Positions 32,028 to 40,979 of a stretch of 47,836 nt of DNA are shown piece after piece; the stretch's first letter is position 1, and each line of letters opens with the position of its first letter. Made by a program: the position numbers and the translations under genes. The stretch spans positions 1-47,836 of the forward strand of contig JBGMQN010000096.1 of the NCBI GenBank assembly GCA_048054495.1, given 5' to 3'. A model generated the notes under the pieces. It was given only the letters and a program-made list of their open reading frames with translations. It was not told the origin of the DNA and did not search any database. The DNA comes from JADFRG01 sp048054495. Lineage in GTDB: Bacteria > Chloroflexota > Anaerolineae > Anaerolineales > E44-bin32.

Positions 32028-34510
32028 GATTCTGGGGGCCTCACCGTTGCCGGGGTCGGTTCCAGCAGAGCCAGGCCGACGCTGCGTGGAACCAGCGCGG
32101 AGCCGGGCGGTACATCGGTGCTCGGCACGAATTTCAACCGCGCCACTCGTCCATCCCAGCGGATCTCCGCCTCCTCTGCCTGTTCAAGCCCCAATCGCTC
32201 GATTTCCGAGGGATGCAAAGTCATCTGAAGTGGAGCAATCCGAGCCTCGAGCAATCTGGAAGACCGCAAAGTGCCGCCCCGATCATATAGCTTCGTGACC
32301 GGCACGATCAGGAGATCCTGGGCGGCGCTTGCCCTGGGAGGCGCCTTCCATTTCAAAGGTCGGCCGGACCCGCGCGGCGCTAGCTGGACACCCAGCCCCT
32401 GCTTGTTGGCGTAGGCCGTTCCACCGAAGTAAAGGTCCGTACCCCCAACCTGCGGCCACTGCGGCTCAACCGCCGCCAGATCATCGTAGCTAAGCTCTGA
32501 GTAGTCTCGAACCTCGCTGGCGATGCGCTCGAACACGAGCGGAGCCGCCGTATTTTCCAGACCGACCTCCAGCCGGCGAGCCAATTCGGCCACAATCTTC
32601 CAATCCGGAAGGCTCCCCGATGATTCGATGACCGCGGGATAGAGCCGCTGCACCCTGCGCTCGCCGTTCGTGAAAGTGCCCGCTCGCTCGACAAAGGACT
32701 GCGCGGGGAAGACCACGTCTGCCAACTCCGCGGTCGCAGTAAGGAATAAGTCCTGAACAATGAGGGTGGAGAGCTTATCAAGCGAGGCGGATTCATCGCC
32801 GGCGGGATCTGACGCCACTATGTAGGCCGCCTTCGCTCCTTCGAGAGCACCGTTCAACCCCCCAGGATCCGGTCGCAAGCCCATATCCCATGCACCCTGA
32901 GTGTTGGCGCGCGGCCACACAGCTACAAGCCCGTTGTTCGGTTCGCCCAGGCCTCCCTTGGCCTCGATCATCAGTGCGCAGGCGCGTGCCAGCGCCTCGG
33001 TCCCAGCGTAGTTCAGACCCTCCTGACCGAAGAAGACAGTAGCATTGCTCGCCCTCTTGAACGCCCGCGCCGCAGTCTTGAGCTCTCGATCCCCCTCAAA
33101 TCTTACGAGCTCCGGATCTCCTCCGATGACTTGGAGCAGGCCCAGGGCAGTGTGCACCGCTTCACCCGGGGCAAAGCGCAGGCTGTGCTGAGCGTAGGCG
33201 TCGAGGCGGGTTGCCCGGGCATTTGCCACGATCAATGTGGCACCGCGTTCCGCGGCCTGCTTGAGCCGCAGCCACCATATGGGTGCCTCTTCATGCAGAT
33301 CTGAGGCGATCACCAGAGCTGCGTCACCTTGGCCCAGCGAGCTGAGATTTGTCCCCACGCCGACACCATAGCGTTGAACGAGGTTTCCACCTGCCATTTG
33401 ATCCGACAGGATCGCTTTTCCGCCCAACCCCACCATCAGGCCATGCAGGTTGAATAAGTCTTCATTCGTAAGGCGGCCGCTCGCGATTCCGATCGAATGC
33501 TCACCGCTTTCCTTCAGGCCTTCTGCGGCGCGCGTCAGGGCCTGCTCCCACGAGGCCTTGACTAGCGTCCCGCTCACACGTACAAGCGGCGTCGTCAATC
33601 GCTCTGGGCTCTGAGCGTAGTGGTGGACGAAGCGGCCCTTGTCACATATCCAGATCTCATTGACGTGCTCATTCTGCCGCGGCATGACGCGCTTGATGAC
33701 GTCCCGCCCGGCCTGACGCGCATCGCGGCGAGTGCTCAAAGTCAGATTGCATCCCACCGGGCAATGCGGGCAGATCGAGGCCGCCGAATTGAGCTCCCAC
33801 GGGCGCGCCCCAAATCGGAAGTCGGCGGTCGTCAGCGCGCCCACCGGGCAAATGTCGGTCGTGTTGCCGGAGAAGTATGAATCGAATCCCGGGTCCGAAT
33901 AGGTGATGATTTCGAGCCGACGTCCGCGCTCATAAAAGCCGATGACCGGCTCGTCCACCACCTCGTCCTGGAACCGGATGCATCGTGCGCACTGGATGCA
34001 TCGTTCCCGATCGAGGTAGATCAATTCCCCCAGCGGAACGTGTTTGGCGAAATGGATCTTGTCATCGTAAAGGAACCGACTCTCACCCGGTCCGTGCCCC
34101 AGCGTGAGATTTTGGAGCGGGCACTCACCGCCCTTATCGCAGATCGGGCAGTCGAGCGGATGGGAGGTAAGCAGGTATTCAACGATTTGGTTGCGCCCTT
34201 GGATCGCCTTCTCGCTCGCTACCCGAACTTGCCAACCCTCGCCGACTGGTGTCGCGCAGGCCAACTCGAGGTTCGGTCCATACTGGATCACCGGATTGCC
34301 AGAATCGTCGAGCAGAACTTCACGCGTGGCCCGATCCCGAGCCGGACGCCCGATCTCCACCAGGCACACGCGGCACATGCCGACGGGCTCCATCTTGGGG
34401 TGGTAGCAGAAAACGGGCACGTCTATGCCCATGCGCTTGGCGGCGTTCACAATCAGCGTACCTTCGGGAACGGTGACTTTCGTTCCGTCTATCGTGAGTG
34501 TTACGCTCAT
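32024..34510 (-). CDS. nuoG: NADH-quinone oxidoreductase subunit G
   Basis: Large Fe-S subunit of the NADH module. 828 residues from the ATG at 34510; the frame opens to 34612, but the family starts at MSVTLTIDGTKVTVPEGT and this ATG overlaps the nuoF stop. The N-terminal 2Fe-2S domain has FCYHPKMEPVGMCRVCLVEIG, the His-Cys3 cluster region has CPICDKGGECPLQNLTLGHG, then CIQCARCIRFQDEV for a 4Fe-4S cluster. Next comes CPHCPVGCNLTLSTRRD, the N7-like motif kept in only some lineages, followed by the molybdopterin-oxidoreductase-like domain and a C-terminal MopB-like barrel. Confidence 0.96.
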   Translation of the reverse strand: MSVTLTIDGTKVTVPEGTLIVNAAKRMGIDVPVFCYHPKMEPVGMCRVCLVEIGRPARDRATREVLLDDSGNPVIQYGPNLELACATPVGEGWQVRVASEKAIQGRNQIVEYLLTSHPLDCPICDKGGECPLQNLTLGHGPGESRFLYDDKIHFAKHVPLGELIYLDRERCIQCARCIRFQDEVVDEPVIGFYERGRRLEIITYSDPGFDSYFSGNTTDICPVGALTTADFRFGARPWELNSAASICPHCPVGCNLTLSTRRDARQAGRDVIKRVMPRQNEHVNEIWICDKGRFVHHYAQSPERLTTPLVRVSGTLVKASWEQALTRAAEGLKESGEHSIGIASGRLTNEDLFNLHGLMVGLGGKAILSDQMAGGNLVQRYGVGVGTNLSSLGQGDAALVIASDLHEEAPIWWLRLKQAAERGATLIVANARATRLDAYAQHSLRFAPGEAVHTALGLLQVIGGDPELVRFEGDRELKTAARAFKRASNATVFFGQEGLNYAGTEALARACALMIEAKGGLGEPNNGLVAVWPRANTQGAWDMGLRPDPGGLNGALEGAKAAYIVASDPAGDESASLDKLSTLIVQDLFLTATAELADVVFPAQSFVERAGTFTNGERRVQRLYPAVIESSGSLPDWKIVAELARRLEVGLENTAAPLVFERIASEVRDYSELSYDDLAAVEPQWPQVGGTDLYFGGTAYANKQGLGVQLAPRGSGRPLKWKAPPRASAAQDLLIVPVTKLYDRGGTLRSSRLLEARIAPLQMTLHPSEIERLGLEQAEEAEIRWDGRVARLKFVPSTDVPPGSALVPRSVGLALLEPTPATVRPPES

Positions 34511-35775
34511 GCGGCCTTGCTCGAGTCGCCCACGACGTGCAGGTCGAATTCCGGCCTGAAGCGCTCCACTGCAGAAGTGACCGCCAACGCTGCGAACTCT
34601 CCCAGCGCACATAGACTCTTGCCTTGAACCCCCAGCCCAACCGAGTGGAGCAGGTCAATCTCGTGCGGCTGTGCCGAATCGTCCATGATGCGCTCAAAAA
34701 TATTCTTCATCCAGTAGGTGCCGTCCCGACAAGGAGTGCATTTGCCGCAGGTTTCATGCTCGAAGAAGTCCGTGATCTTGTATTCCACCCAGGCGATATT
34801 CACCGTCTCGTCGATCACGATGACCGAGGCAGAGCCCAATGAAGAGCCAACCTCTTTCACCGATTCATAGTCCATCCTGGTGTCCAACACTTCTTCAGTA
34901 GCGGGCAGAATCGGGGCCGAAGCGCCGGCCGGCAGGATGGCCTTGATCGCGCTGCCGTTAGGAATGCCACCGGCATGTTTGAAGATTAATTCACGAAAAG
35001 TCGTTCCGAACGGCAACTCGTAATTGCCCGGCCGTTCGATGTTTCCGGACACTGAAAACACCTTCGTGCCGGTGCTCTTCTCGGTTCCGATGCTGCTGTA
35101 CCAGTCTGCGCCGCGATCGATAATTGGAGGTAAATTGGTGAGCGTTTCAACGTTATTCACTACCGTGGGTTTTCCGTAGAGACCTTCTGCGGCGGGAAAC
35201 GGGGGGCGCAATCTCGGTTGCCCCAACTTTCCTTCGAGCGATTCAAGCAATGCGGTCTCTTCTCCGCAGATATAGGCGCCCGCCCCCAGGTGCGTGTACA
35301 TCTCGAGTGAGTAGTCGCTCCCAAAGAGTTTCTTTCCCAGCAGGCCTCGTTCTTTTAGTTGCTCGATCTTGCGATCAAGCTCTTGCGAGAGGTCCCAGAA
35401 TTCGCCCCGGCAATAGATGTAAGCCACATTGGCCTGTGCGGCGTAGGCACAGATCGCTACACCCTCCAGGAATTGGAAGGGGTTGCGCTCCATAATTTCG
35501 CGGTCCTTGAATGTTCCAGGCTCCGACTCGTCGGCGTTTGCGATGACGTAGCGGGGAAATACATCGGGCGTGAGGAAGCTCCACTTGACTCCGGTGGGAA
35601 ATCCAGCCCCCCCTCGACCTCGCAGTCCAGACTTCTTGACGATATCGATTACTTGCTGAGGGGACTTCTTTTTTACAATCGACTCGAATGCGCCAAAGCC
35701 ACCCTTCTCGAGGTAGACCTCGAGCCGGTCAAGCCCTGGCAAGTCGCGGTGCCGCAGGACTACGTGTTCAGCCAA
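34507..35775 (-). CDS. nuoF: NADH-quinone oxidoreductase subunit F
   Basis: Binds NADH, FMN and cluster N3. 422 residues. Motifs: SGLRGRGGAGFPTGVKWSF (FMN/NADH site), ANADESEPGTFKDREIMERNPF, YIYCRGEFWD, GAGAYICGEETALLESLEGK, and the cluster motif ETCGKCTPCRDGTYWM with a fourth Cys in LHSVGLGVQGKSLCALGEFA. It overlaps nuoE by 8 nt and nuoG by ATGA. Confidence 0.98.
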   Translation of the reverse strand: MAEHVVLRHRDLPGLDRLEVYLEKGGFGAFESIVKKKSPQQVIDIVKKSGLRGRGGAGFPTGVKWSFLTPDVFPRYVIANADESEPGTFKDREIMERNPFQFLEGVAICAYAAQANVAYIYCRGEFWDLSQELDRKIEQLKERGLLGKKLFGSDYSLEMYTHLGAGAYICGEETALLESLEGKLGQPRLRPPFPAAEGLYGKPTVVNNVETLTNLPPIIDRGADWYSSIGTEKSTGTKVFSVSGNIERPGNYELPFGTTFRELIFKHAGGIPNGSAIKAILPAGASAPILPATEEVLDTRMDYESVKEVGSSLGSASVIVIDETVNIAWVEYKITDFFEHETCGKCTPCRDGTYWMKNIFERIMDDSAQPHEIDLLHSVGLGVQGKSLCALGEFAALAVTSAVERFRPEFDLHVVGDSSKAA

Positions 35776-36268
35776 CCTGGCCCTTTACTCTGAGAGCCTC
35801 GATCACCGCCATGGCTGAACCCACAGATTGGTCTTCGTAATAATGGATTCCGTTCGGCTCCTGCAGCTGAAATATCGGAACTCGATCGCATGCGGCAAGG
35901 CATTTCACTCCCTCAACGGTGACCTGACCGTCAGGAGTGGTGCCACCCATCTCGATGCCCAACTTCTCGCACAACTCGTCTGCGAATGCCTGCGCGCCTC
36001 GCAAGGCGCATGGCAGATCTGTACAGATCTGGATGCGATATTTGCCGCCCGGCCGATCGTGATACAGGGTGTAGAAACCCACCAGCGAGGCTACCTCTGT
36101 AGGCTGAAGCCCGAGCAATTCACTGACCTCGGAAATCACTTCGCGGCTCAGGGATCCATACTCGCGCTGGGCTAGAAACAAGAGCGGCATCACCGCCGAA
36201 CGTTTCTGATCCGGCGGATACTTGGCCAGGATGGCTTCGATCTCTTGGGCGTTGTTTTCGGCTAGCAT
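35768..36268 (-). CDS. nuoE: NADH-quinone oxidoreductase subunit E
   Basis: Thioredoxin-like 2Fe-2S subunit (cluster N1a) bound to NuoF. 166 residues. The four cluster Cys are seen as ICTDLPCALRG (C-x4-C) and VKCLAACDRVP (C-x3-C). LGLQPTEVASLVGFYTLYHDRPGGKY is the helical part before them. It starts 4 nt after the nuoD stop. Confidence 0.97.
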   Translation of the reverse strand: MLAENNAQEIEAILAKYPPDQKRSAVMPLLFLAQREYGSLSREVISEVSELLGLQPTEVASLVGFYTLYHDRPGGKYRIQICTDLPCALRGAQAFADELCEKLGIEMGGTTPDGQVTVEGVKCLAACDRVPIFQLQEPNGIHYYEDQSVGSAMAVIEALRVKGQVG

Positions 36269-36272
36269 GACT

Positions 36273-37505
36273 CTACCGATCTACGTCCCCCAGCGTGGGA
36301 TCCAGGCTGCTGATGATGGCGACAACGTCGGCAACCAGATGTCCCCTGGAGAGCATGGGAAGTGCTTGTATATTGGCGAAGCTCGGCGCGCGAAAGTGCA
36401 CCCGCTGCGGCTTGGGCCCGCCATCTCCAACGAGATAGCATCCCAGGACGCCGCGCGGCGACTCGACCGGGATAAACACCGCGCCTTTGGGAGCCGAAAA
36501 GCCCTCTGTCCACAATTTGAAGTGATGGATGACGGCCTCCATGCTGTGCCCCAGCTCCGAGCGTGGTGGCGGAACGAACTTGCGGTTGTTGCTGCGGAAG
36601 GGTCCTTCCGGCAGCCGATCCAGCGACTGTCCCACGATCTTCAGCGACTGTCGCATTTCTTCCATGCGTACGATATAGCGATCGTAGGTATCCCCTGAGG
36701 TTGCCGTTGGCACCTCGAACTCAAACTGCTCATAACCGCTGTAGGGCTGTGCCTTCCGCATATCTAAAGGTATTCCGGTGGCTCTCAGATTCGGGCCCGT
36801 AAGTCCTATCGCCAGGGCCTCTTCCGTGGAAATTACCCCGATCCCTTTCGTGCGCTCTATATAAAGCGGATTTTCCGTCAGTAGGCTTTCGTATTCCTCG
36901 ATTCGACCTGGGAAGAGATCCAGAAACTGCCGGACCGCTTCCTCAAAGCCCTGTGGGAGATCGCGCCATAGGCCGCCCGGACGGAAATAGGAGGTCATCA
37001 TCCGCTGCCCGGAGCACATCTCGAAGATATCCAGCAGTATCTCCCGCTCGCGGAACGTGTAAAAAAATACGGAAATGGCCGCCAAATCGAGCGCGTGGGT
37101 GCCCAACCACACCAGGTGGGAGGCGATTCTCTGAAGCTCTGTGAGCAGCACACGCACCATCTGCGCGCGAGGTGGGACATCGAGCTCGACGAGCTTTTCG
37201 ACCGCCAGGCAATAGCACAGGTTGTTGCCCAGATTATTCAAGTAGTCCATGCGATCCGTCATGACCAAGGCCTTCTCATAGGTCTTGGCTTCCATGTTCT
37301 TCTCGATGCCGCTGTGGAGGAAACCAATGTCTGGCACGCAATTGACGATGATCTCGCCGTCCAGTTCCAGGAGCAGTCGCAGCACGCCGTGTGTGCTGGG
37401 GTGCTGCGGTCCCATGTTCAGGAGCATCGTCTCGCCTTCGATGGCGCGCTCCGAAACGAGACCCCTCAGTTGATCGACCGTGACTTCCATCTGAGCTTCA
37501 AGCAT
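36273..37505 (-). CDS. nuoD: NADH-quinone oxidoreductase subunit D
   Basis: 49-kDa-type subunit that helps form the quinone pocket. 410 residues from the ATG at 37505, which has GAGG six nt before it; a TTG at 37517 is open in frame but less likely. Motifs: NMGPQHPSTHGVLRLLLELDGE with the quinone-site His, GFLHSGIEKNMEAKTYEKALVMTDRMDYLN, and the C-terminal ESPRGVLGCYLVGDGGPKPQRVHFRAPSF and DVVAIISSLDPTLGDVDR. It is preceded by the repeated nuoC-tail region, not directly by the nuoC stop. Confidence 0.97.
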   Translation of the reverse strand: MLEAQMEVTVDQLRGLVSERAIEGETMLLNMGPQHPSTHGVLRLLLELDGEIIVNCVPDIGFLHSGIEKNMEAKTYEKALVMTDRMDYLNNLGNNLCYCLAVEKLVELDVPPRAQMVRVLLTELQRIASHLVWLGTHALDLAAISVFFYTFREREILLDIFEMCSGQRMMTSYFRPGGLWRDLPQGFEEAVRQFLDLFPGRIEEYESLLTENPLYIERTKGIGVISTEEALAIGLTGPNLRATGIPLDMRKAQPYSGYEQFEFEVPTATSGDTYDRYIVRMEEMRQSLKIVGQSLDRLPEGPFRSNNRKFVPPPRSELGHSMEAVIHHFKLWTEGFSAPKGAVFIPVESPRGVLGCYLVGDGGPKPQRVHFRAPSFANIQALPMLSRGHLVADVVAIISSLDPTLGDVDR

Positions 37506-37518
37506 GTGCGCCCTCAAT

Positions 37519-37747
37519 TAATCCTTGGCATACTTCTTCCGCCGATCGATTTCATCGAAGTTAAAGGTGAACTGCTTGTAGTTCACCGATCTATCGGTTC
37601 TACCTACTCCTGCGCGTACTTCTTACGCTTGTCGATCTCATCGAAGTTAAAGGTGAACTGCTTGTAGTTCACCGATCTATCGGTTCTACCTACTCCTGCG
37701 CGTACTTCTTACGCTTGTCGATCTCATCGAAGTTAAAGGTGAACTGC
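37519..37747 (-). repeat. 86-bp tandem repeat of the nuoC 3' end (three copies)
   Basis: Period 86 bp. The copy at 37691-37747 is the real end of nuoC; 37605-37690 is a full copy identical to it where they overlap; 37519-37604 is a full copy diverged at its nuoD-proximal end. Each copy can encode the tail QFTFNFDEIDKRKKYAQE-stop; the last reads QFTFNFDEIDRRKKYAKD-stop. The spacer part contains a palindrome ACCGATCTATCGGT (37585-37598 and 37671-37684) and GAACT-N6-AGTTC. This fills the 184 nt between the nuoC stop and nuoD. Confidence 0.95.
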
Positions 37748-38202
37748 ACTTCTTCGTAACCGAGCGGATAATCTCTGCGCAGCGGATGCCCTTCCCAATC
37801 ATGTGGCATCAGAATTCGCCTCAGATCCGGGTGCCCGGGGAAGTCGATCCCGAACATGTCGAACACCTCCCGCTCATGCCAATTCGCGTTGGGATAGACC
37901 GATACGACGCTCGGAACTTTCGGCTCATCTCCATCGAGACGGACACTCAGGCCGATCAGCGCATTTAGCCGTGTCGAATAGAGTTGGTAGAAGACCTCAA
38001 AGCGAGGCTCTACGGGCCACTGGTCAGCGGCGGTCAGCGCGATCAGCAGGTCGTAGCCGCGCTGTCTTAAGAATTTACAGGCTTCGACAATTGCCTCGGG
38101 TTGGAGAACGGCCGTCAGCTGGTCCCGAAACTCAATCGAGTCGAGCACTCGCTCCTCGAGTTCCTTTTGCAATGCGGCCAGAGTGGTTTCGGCTTCGCTC
38201 AA
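37690..38202 (-). CDS. nuoC: NADH-quinone oxidoreductase subunit C
   Basis: 30-kDa-type peripheral-arm subunit. 170 residues from a TTG at 38202 that overlaps the nuoB stop (TTGA); a longer frame to 38277 would overlap nuoB by 79 nt and is not favoured. Family blocks: VFYQLYSTRLNALIGLSVRL, VYPNANWHEREVFDMFGIDFPGHPDLRRILMPHDWEGHPLRRDYPLG. The C-terminus is QFTFNFDEIDKRKKYAQE, and this end is repeated twice more before nuoD (see the repeat entry). Confidence 0.95.
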   Translation of the reverse strand: MSEAETTLAALQKELEERVLDSIEFRDQLTAVLQPEAIVEACKFLRQRGYDLLIALTAADQWPVEPRFEVFYQLYSTRLNALIGLSVRLDGDEPKVPSVVSVYPNANWHEREVFDMFGIDFPGHPDLRRILMPHDWEGHPLRRDYPLGYEEVQFTFNFDEIDKRKKYAQE

Positions 38203-38672
38203 GCCAATTTCTCGGCCATTACTTTGTCGTGCAGCACGAGGATCCCGTGTATGAGCCCCTCGGGGCGCGGCGGGCATCCGGCGACGTAGACGTCCACCGG
38301 CATGACCTCGTCAACCCCGGGCACGACAGCGTAGTTGTTGAAGATCCCGCCGCATGAGCAGCAGTCGCCCATGGCAATCACCCACTTAGGCTCAGGCATC
38401 TGATCGTAGAGTCGCCTGAGCACTGGCGCCATCTTGCGCGTCAACCGGCCGGCTACGATCAGCAGATCGCTCTGCCGGGGGCTCGCCCGCATGACCTCCA
38501 TGCCAAAGCGGCTCATGTCGTAGTGCGCGGCCTGGGAGGCCATCATTTCAATTGCGCAGCACGCCAGGCCTGAGAGTAGTGGCCACATAGCACGCGACCG
38601 GCCCCAGTCTACGGCCTTCTCAAGCGAGGTCGTTACGAATCCCAGATTGCCGAGCTTGCTCTCTACTCCCAC
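38199..38672 (-). CDS. nuoB: NADH-quinone oxidoreductase subunit B
   Basis: Carries the terminal cluster N2 that reduces quinone. 157 residues. Cluster Cys are seen in SGLACCAIEMMAS (adjacent CC), in MGDCCSCGGIF, and in VAGCPPRPEGLIHGI. The block SDLLIVAGRLTRKMAPVLRRLYDQMPEPKWVIAMG is typical. It overlaps nuoA by 10 nt. Confidence 0.98.
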   Translation of the reverse strand: MGVESKLGNLGFVTTSLEKAVDWGRSRAMWPLLSGLACCAIEMMASQAAHYDMSRFGMEVMRASPRQSDLLIVAGRLTRKMAPVLRRLYDQMPEPKWVIAMGDCCSCGGIFNNYAVVPGVDEVMPVDVYVAGCPPRPEGLIHGILVLHDKVMAEKLA

Positions 38673-39019
38673 TCGAGTGCCCCCTTCTTCCAGGCGTAAA
38701 CGAGACCGACTGTGAGGATCAGGACGAACATCAGCATCTCGATTAAGCCGACGATGCCGAGATCACGCAGCACAACCGCCCAAGGAAGTATGAACACGAT
38801 CTCGATGTCAAAAAGGATAAAAAGCACCGCGATGCGATAGAAGTGAACCGGAACGCGTCGCTGGCCCGGCCCATAGGGAACCATGCCTGATTCGTACGGT
38901 TGACCCTTGCTCCGATTTTTCTTGCGGGGTCCAAATAGGTGCCCGGCTGCGACCATCGTGACAGCAGCGCCTACCGAGAAGAAGATAAGTACGGCGATGG
39001 GCAGGTAGTCGCTTGGCAT
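38663..39019 (-). CDS. nuoA: NADH-quinone oxidoreductase subunit A
   Basis: First gene of the operon, a three-helix membrane subunit. 118 residues. The conserved loop after helix 1 is KGQPYESGMVPYGPGQRRVPVHFYRIAVLFILFDIEIVFILPWAVVLRDLG, with the expected Glu and Asp-Glu pair, except that the loop Cys found in many homologues is replaced by Ser/Gly. The upstream 202 nt to the HD gene hold the divergent promoters. Confidence 0.96.
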   Translation of the reverse strand: MPSDYLPIAVLIFFSVGAAVTMVAAGHLFGPRKKNRSKGQPYESGMVPYGPGQRRVPVHFYRIAVLFILFDIEIVFILPWAVVLRDLGIVGLIEMLMFVLILTVGLVYAWKKGALEWE

Positions 39020-39071
39020 CTCTTGTGGACTCTAAAGGGGGATCCAGGTTGAATTTAACAGAACTTGTTCA

Positions 39072-39077
39072 TTCTAA
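39072..39077 (-). promoter_or_regulatory. Candidate -10 element of the nuo operon
   Basis: Minus strand TAGAAT about 53 nt before the nuoA ATG. No convincing -35 at the normal distance. On the plus strand TACAAT at 39188-39193 is a similar candidate for the HD-domain gene. Nothing else is seen in 39020-39221. Confidence 0.35.
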
Positions 39078-39221
39078 CACAATGGGGATTCTTCACATGA
39101 TTCGAGGCGAATCTAGAGCTACACGCAGAGGCCAGTAGATCGATCCCATTCGGAGTTTCCTCGGCAGTTGTGCGCCGAAAAGAGCCTTACAATACCTCGT
39201 CCGGGTACCGGAGCCTACTGA

Positions 39222-39989
39222 TTGAAAGTCAGCACTAAGGGAAACAAGAAACTCGTCGCGCTCCTGGTGGAAATCAACGGAGACGAAGAACTGCAGCAGC
39301 TCTGGGAGGCGGCCAATATCAACGCCGTCCGGCGCCTTGGGATGAGCGATCATGGTCCGGTTCACATCCAGATCGTCGCCAATGGCTGCGTAAAGATACT
39401 ACGTTTGCTCGTAGCGGCGGGTGTCCAGCCGAGCGCAGTTTCCGAACATGGCCTGACGGTGGAAGATGCAGAGGTTCTGGTGGTGCTCGCCGCATGCCTT
39501 CACGATGTGGGGATGGCCGTTCATCGAGACAATCATGAAAACATCAGCCTGTTGCTGGGCTATCCAAAGGCGCGCCAGCTTTTGGCTGATCTCTACGAAG
39601 AACCCAACCTAACCACGATCGTTTCCGAGGTGCTGCATGCCATCATCGCTCATCGATGGGACGTTCAGCCCCTGAGTCTGGAAGCCGGTGTGCTGAAAGT
39701 CGCGGATGCGCTGGATATGACGCAGGGGCGATCTCGCATCCCTTTTGAATCAGGCAAGGTCAATATCCATTCCGTATCGGCGCAGGCCATCGAAGAAGTG
39801 AAAATCGAAAAGGGTGAGGAATTGCCGGTTCGGGTGGAAATCCTGCTCAATAACTCCGCTGGAATCTTCCAGGTGGATGAGCTGCTCAAACGCAAGCTCG
39901 CCAACTCCACATTAGCGCCCTATGTGGAGGTGGTGGCCCACCTGGAAACCGAGAAAGAACGTAGAATCCTCCAAATCCATAAGTTCTAA
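39222..39989 (+). CDS. HD-domain phosphohydrolase family protein
   Basis: 255 residues from a TTG start (no good SD; a later start is possible). The HD metal-site residues are visible: SDHGPVHIQIV (His44, His48), ACLHDVGMAVHRDNHENIS (His94-Asp95 and His101), and IIAHRW followed by LKVADALDM with the last Asp. The C-terminal ~90 residues (VSAQAIEEVKIEKGEELPVRVEILL) have a mixed alpha/beta look and may be a dimerisation or effector domain. The substrate is unknown; HD enzymes often act on nucleotides. It is divergent from the nuo operon, with an LLM oxidoreductase 20 nt downstream. Confidence 0.8.
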   Translation: MKVSTKGNKKLVALLVEINGDEELQQLWEAANINAVRRLGMSDHGPVHIQIVANGCVKILRLLVAAGVQPSAVSEHGLTVEDAEVLVVLAACLHDVGMAVHRDNHENISLLLGYPKARQLLADLYEEPNLTTIVSEVLHAIIAHRWDVQPLSLEAGVLKVADALDMTQGRSRIPFESGKVNIHSVSAQAIEEVKIEKGEELPVRVEILLNNSAGIFQVDELLKRKLANSTLAPYVEVVAHLETEKERRILQIHKF

Positions 39990-40009
39990 CGCTCCTGGGA
40001 GGAACCCTA

Positions 40010-40924
40010 GTGATCGACATCGCCATCTTTCTCGAGGGCCAAAACGGCCTGAATTGGGATAATTGGAAGCGCATATCGCGGTCGGTCGAAACCCTGGGCT
40101 TTGCGGGTCTTTATCGGTCGGATCACTTCACAAACATGCGTCCCCCAGACAAGGACTCGCTGGAAATGTGGATATCGTTGGCGTGGTTGGCAGACAATAC
40201 CAGCCGCATCGAGTTCGGCCAGTTGGTGTCACCGATATCTTTCAGGAATCCGGTATTTGCAGCTCGGATGGGCAAGGACGTCGATGACCTCTCCGGGGGC
40301 CGCTTCATACTCGGATTGGGAGCGGGCTGGCAGGAACATGAGCACGAGAAGTTTGGATTTGATCTCCTGGAGATCGGGCCGCGGTTTGATCGGTTTGAGG
40401 AGGGCGTAGAGGTGGTATATCGGCTGCTCAAGGGCGAGCGGCCGACGAGTTTCTCGGGCAAGTATTACCAGCTGAACGAAGCTGAACTCCTGCCCAAACC
40501 GCAGCGTAAGGGAGGTCCCCCGATCTTGATCGGTGGCCACGGACGCAAGCGAACGCTGCCGCTCACGGCACGCTATGCGGATGAGTGGAACGGCGGGTTT
40601 AAATCCGCGAAGACCTTCGCGAAATCAAATTCTTACTTGAATGAGCTTCTGGAGGCCGAGGGACGCAAACCGCAAGATGTACGACGCTCAGTCGCCAACA
40701 CGACCATCTTCGGCAGGGATGAGCGGGAGGTAAAGCGTAAGATCGAGGAGCGCAGCTACTCCGACGAGAGCATTGAGGAGTTTGGGATGATCGTGGGCAC
40801 GGGACAGCAGATCGCGGATCGAATTGGGGAGTACGAAGAAGCCGGTGCGCAGCGTGTCATGCTGCAGTGGCTCGACCTGGACGACCAGGAAGGACTCGAA
40901 GCGTTGGCTAAGGCGGTGCTCTAG
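40010..40924 (+). CDS. LLM class (luciferase-like) flavin/F420-dependent oxidoreductase
   Basis: 304 residues, TIM-barrel bacterial-luciferase family. Blocks: SVETLGFAGLYRSDHF, LAWLADNTSRIEFGQLVSPISFRNPVFAARMGKDVDDLSGGRFILGLGAGWQEHEHEKFG, FSGKYYQLNEAELLPKPQRKGGPPILIGGHGRKRTLPLTARYADEWNGG. These fit the F420-dependent branch, though F420 versus FMN cannot be proven from this. The GTG start has GGAGG at good distance. The substrate is unknown. It ends 55 nt from the convergent stress-protein gene; no terminator is visible between them. Confidence 0.9.
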   Translation: MIDIAIFLEGQNGLNWDNWKRISRSVETLGFAGLYRSDHFTNMRPPDKDSLEMWISLAWLADNTSRIEFGQLVSPISFRNPVFAARMGKDVDDLSGGRFILGLGAGWQEHEHEKFGFDLLEIGPRFDRFEEGVEVVYRLLKGERPTSFSGKYYQLNEAELLPKPQRKGGPPILIGGHGRKRTLPLTARYADEWNGGFKSAKTFAKSNSYLNELLEAEGRKPQDVRRSVANTTIFGRDEREVKRKIEERSYSDESIEEFGMIVGTGQQIADRIGEYEEAGAQRVMLQWLDLDDQEGLEALAKAVL

Positions 40925-40979
40925 ATCCGAGACAATGCTATCCCGACCCAAACCGAGAAAGTGTCAAGCAGCCTCATTC

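Noticed and set aside
37519..37747. CRISPR array
   Set aside because: The repeats are directly adjacent 86-bp units with no variable spacers, and they derive from nuoC coding sequence.
39020..39221. tRNA or small RNA gene in the nuoA/HD intergenic region
   Set aside because: No cloverleaf or T-loop (GGTTCGAATCC-like) sequence is found; only promoter-like motifs are seen.
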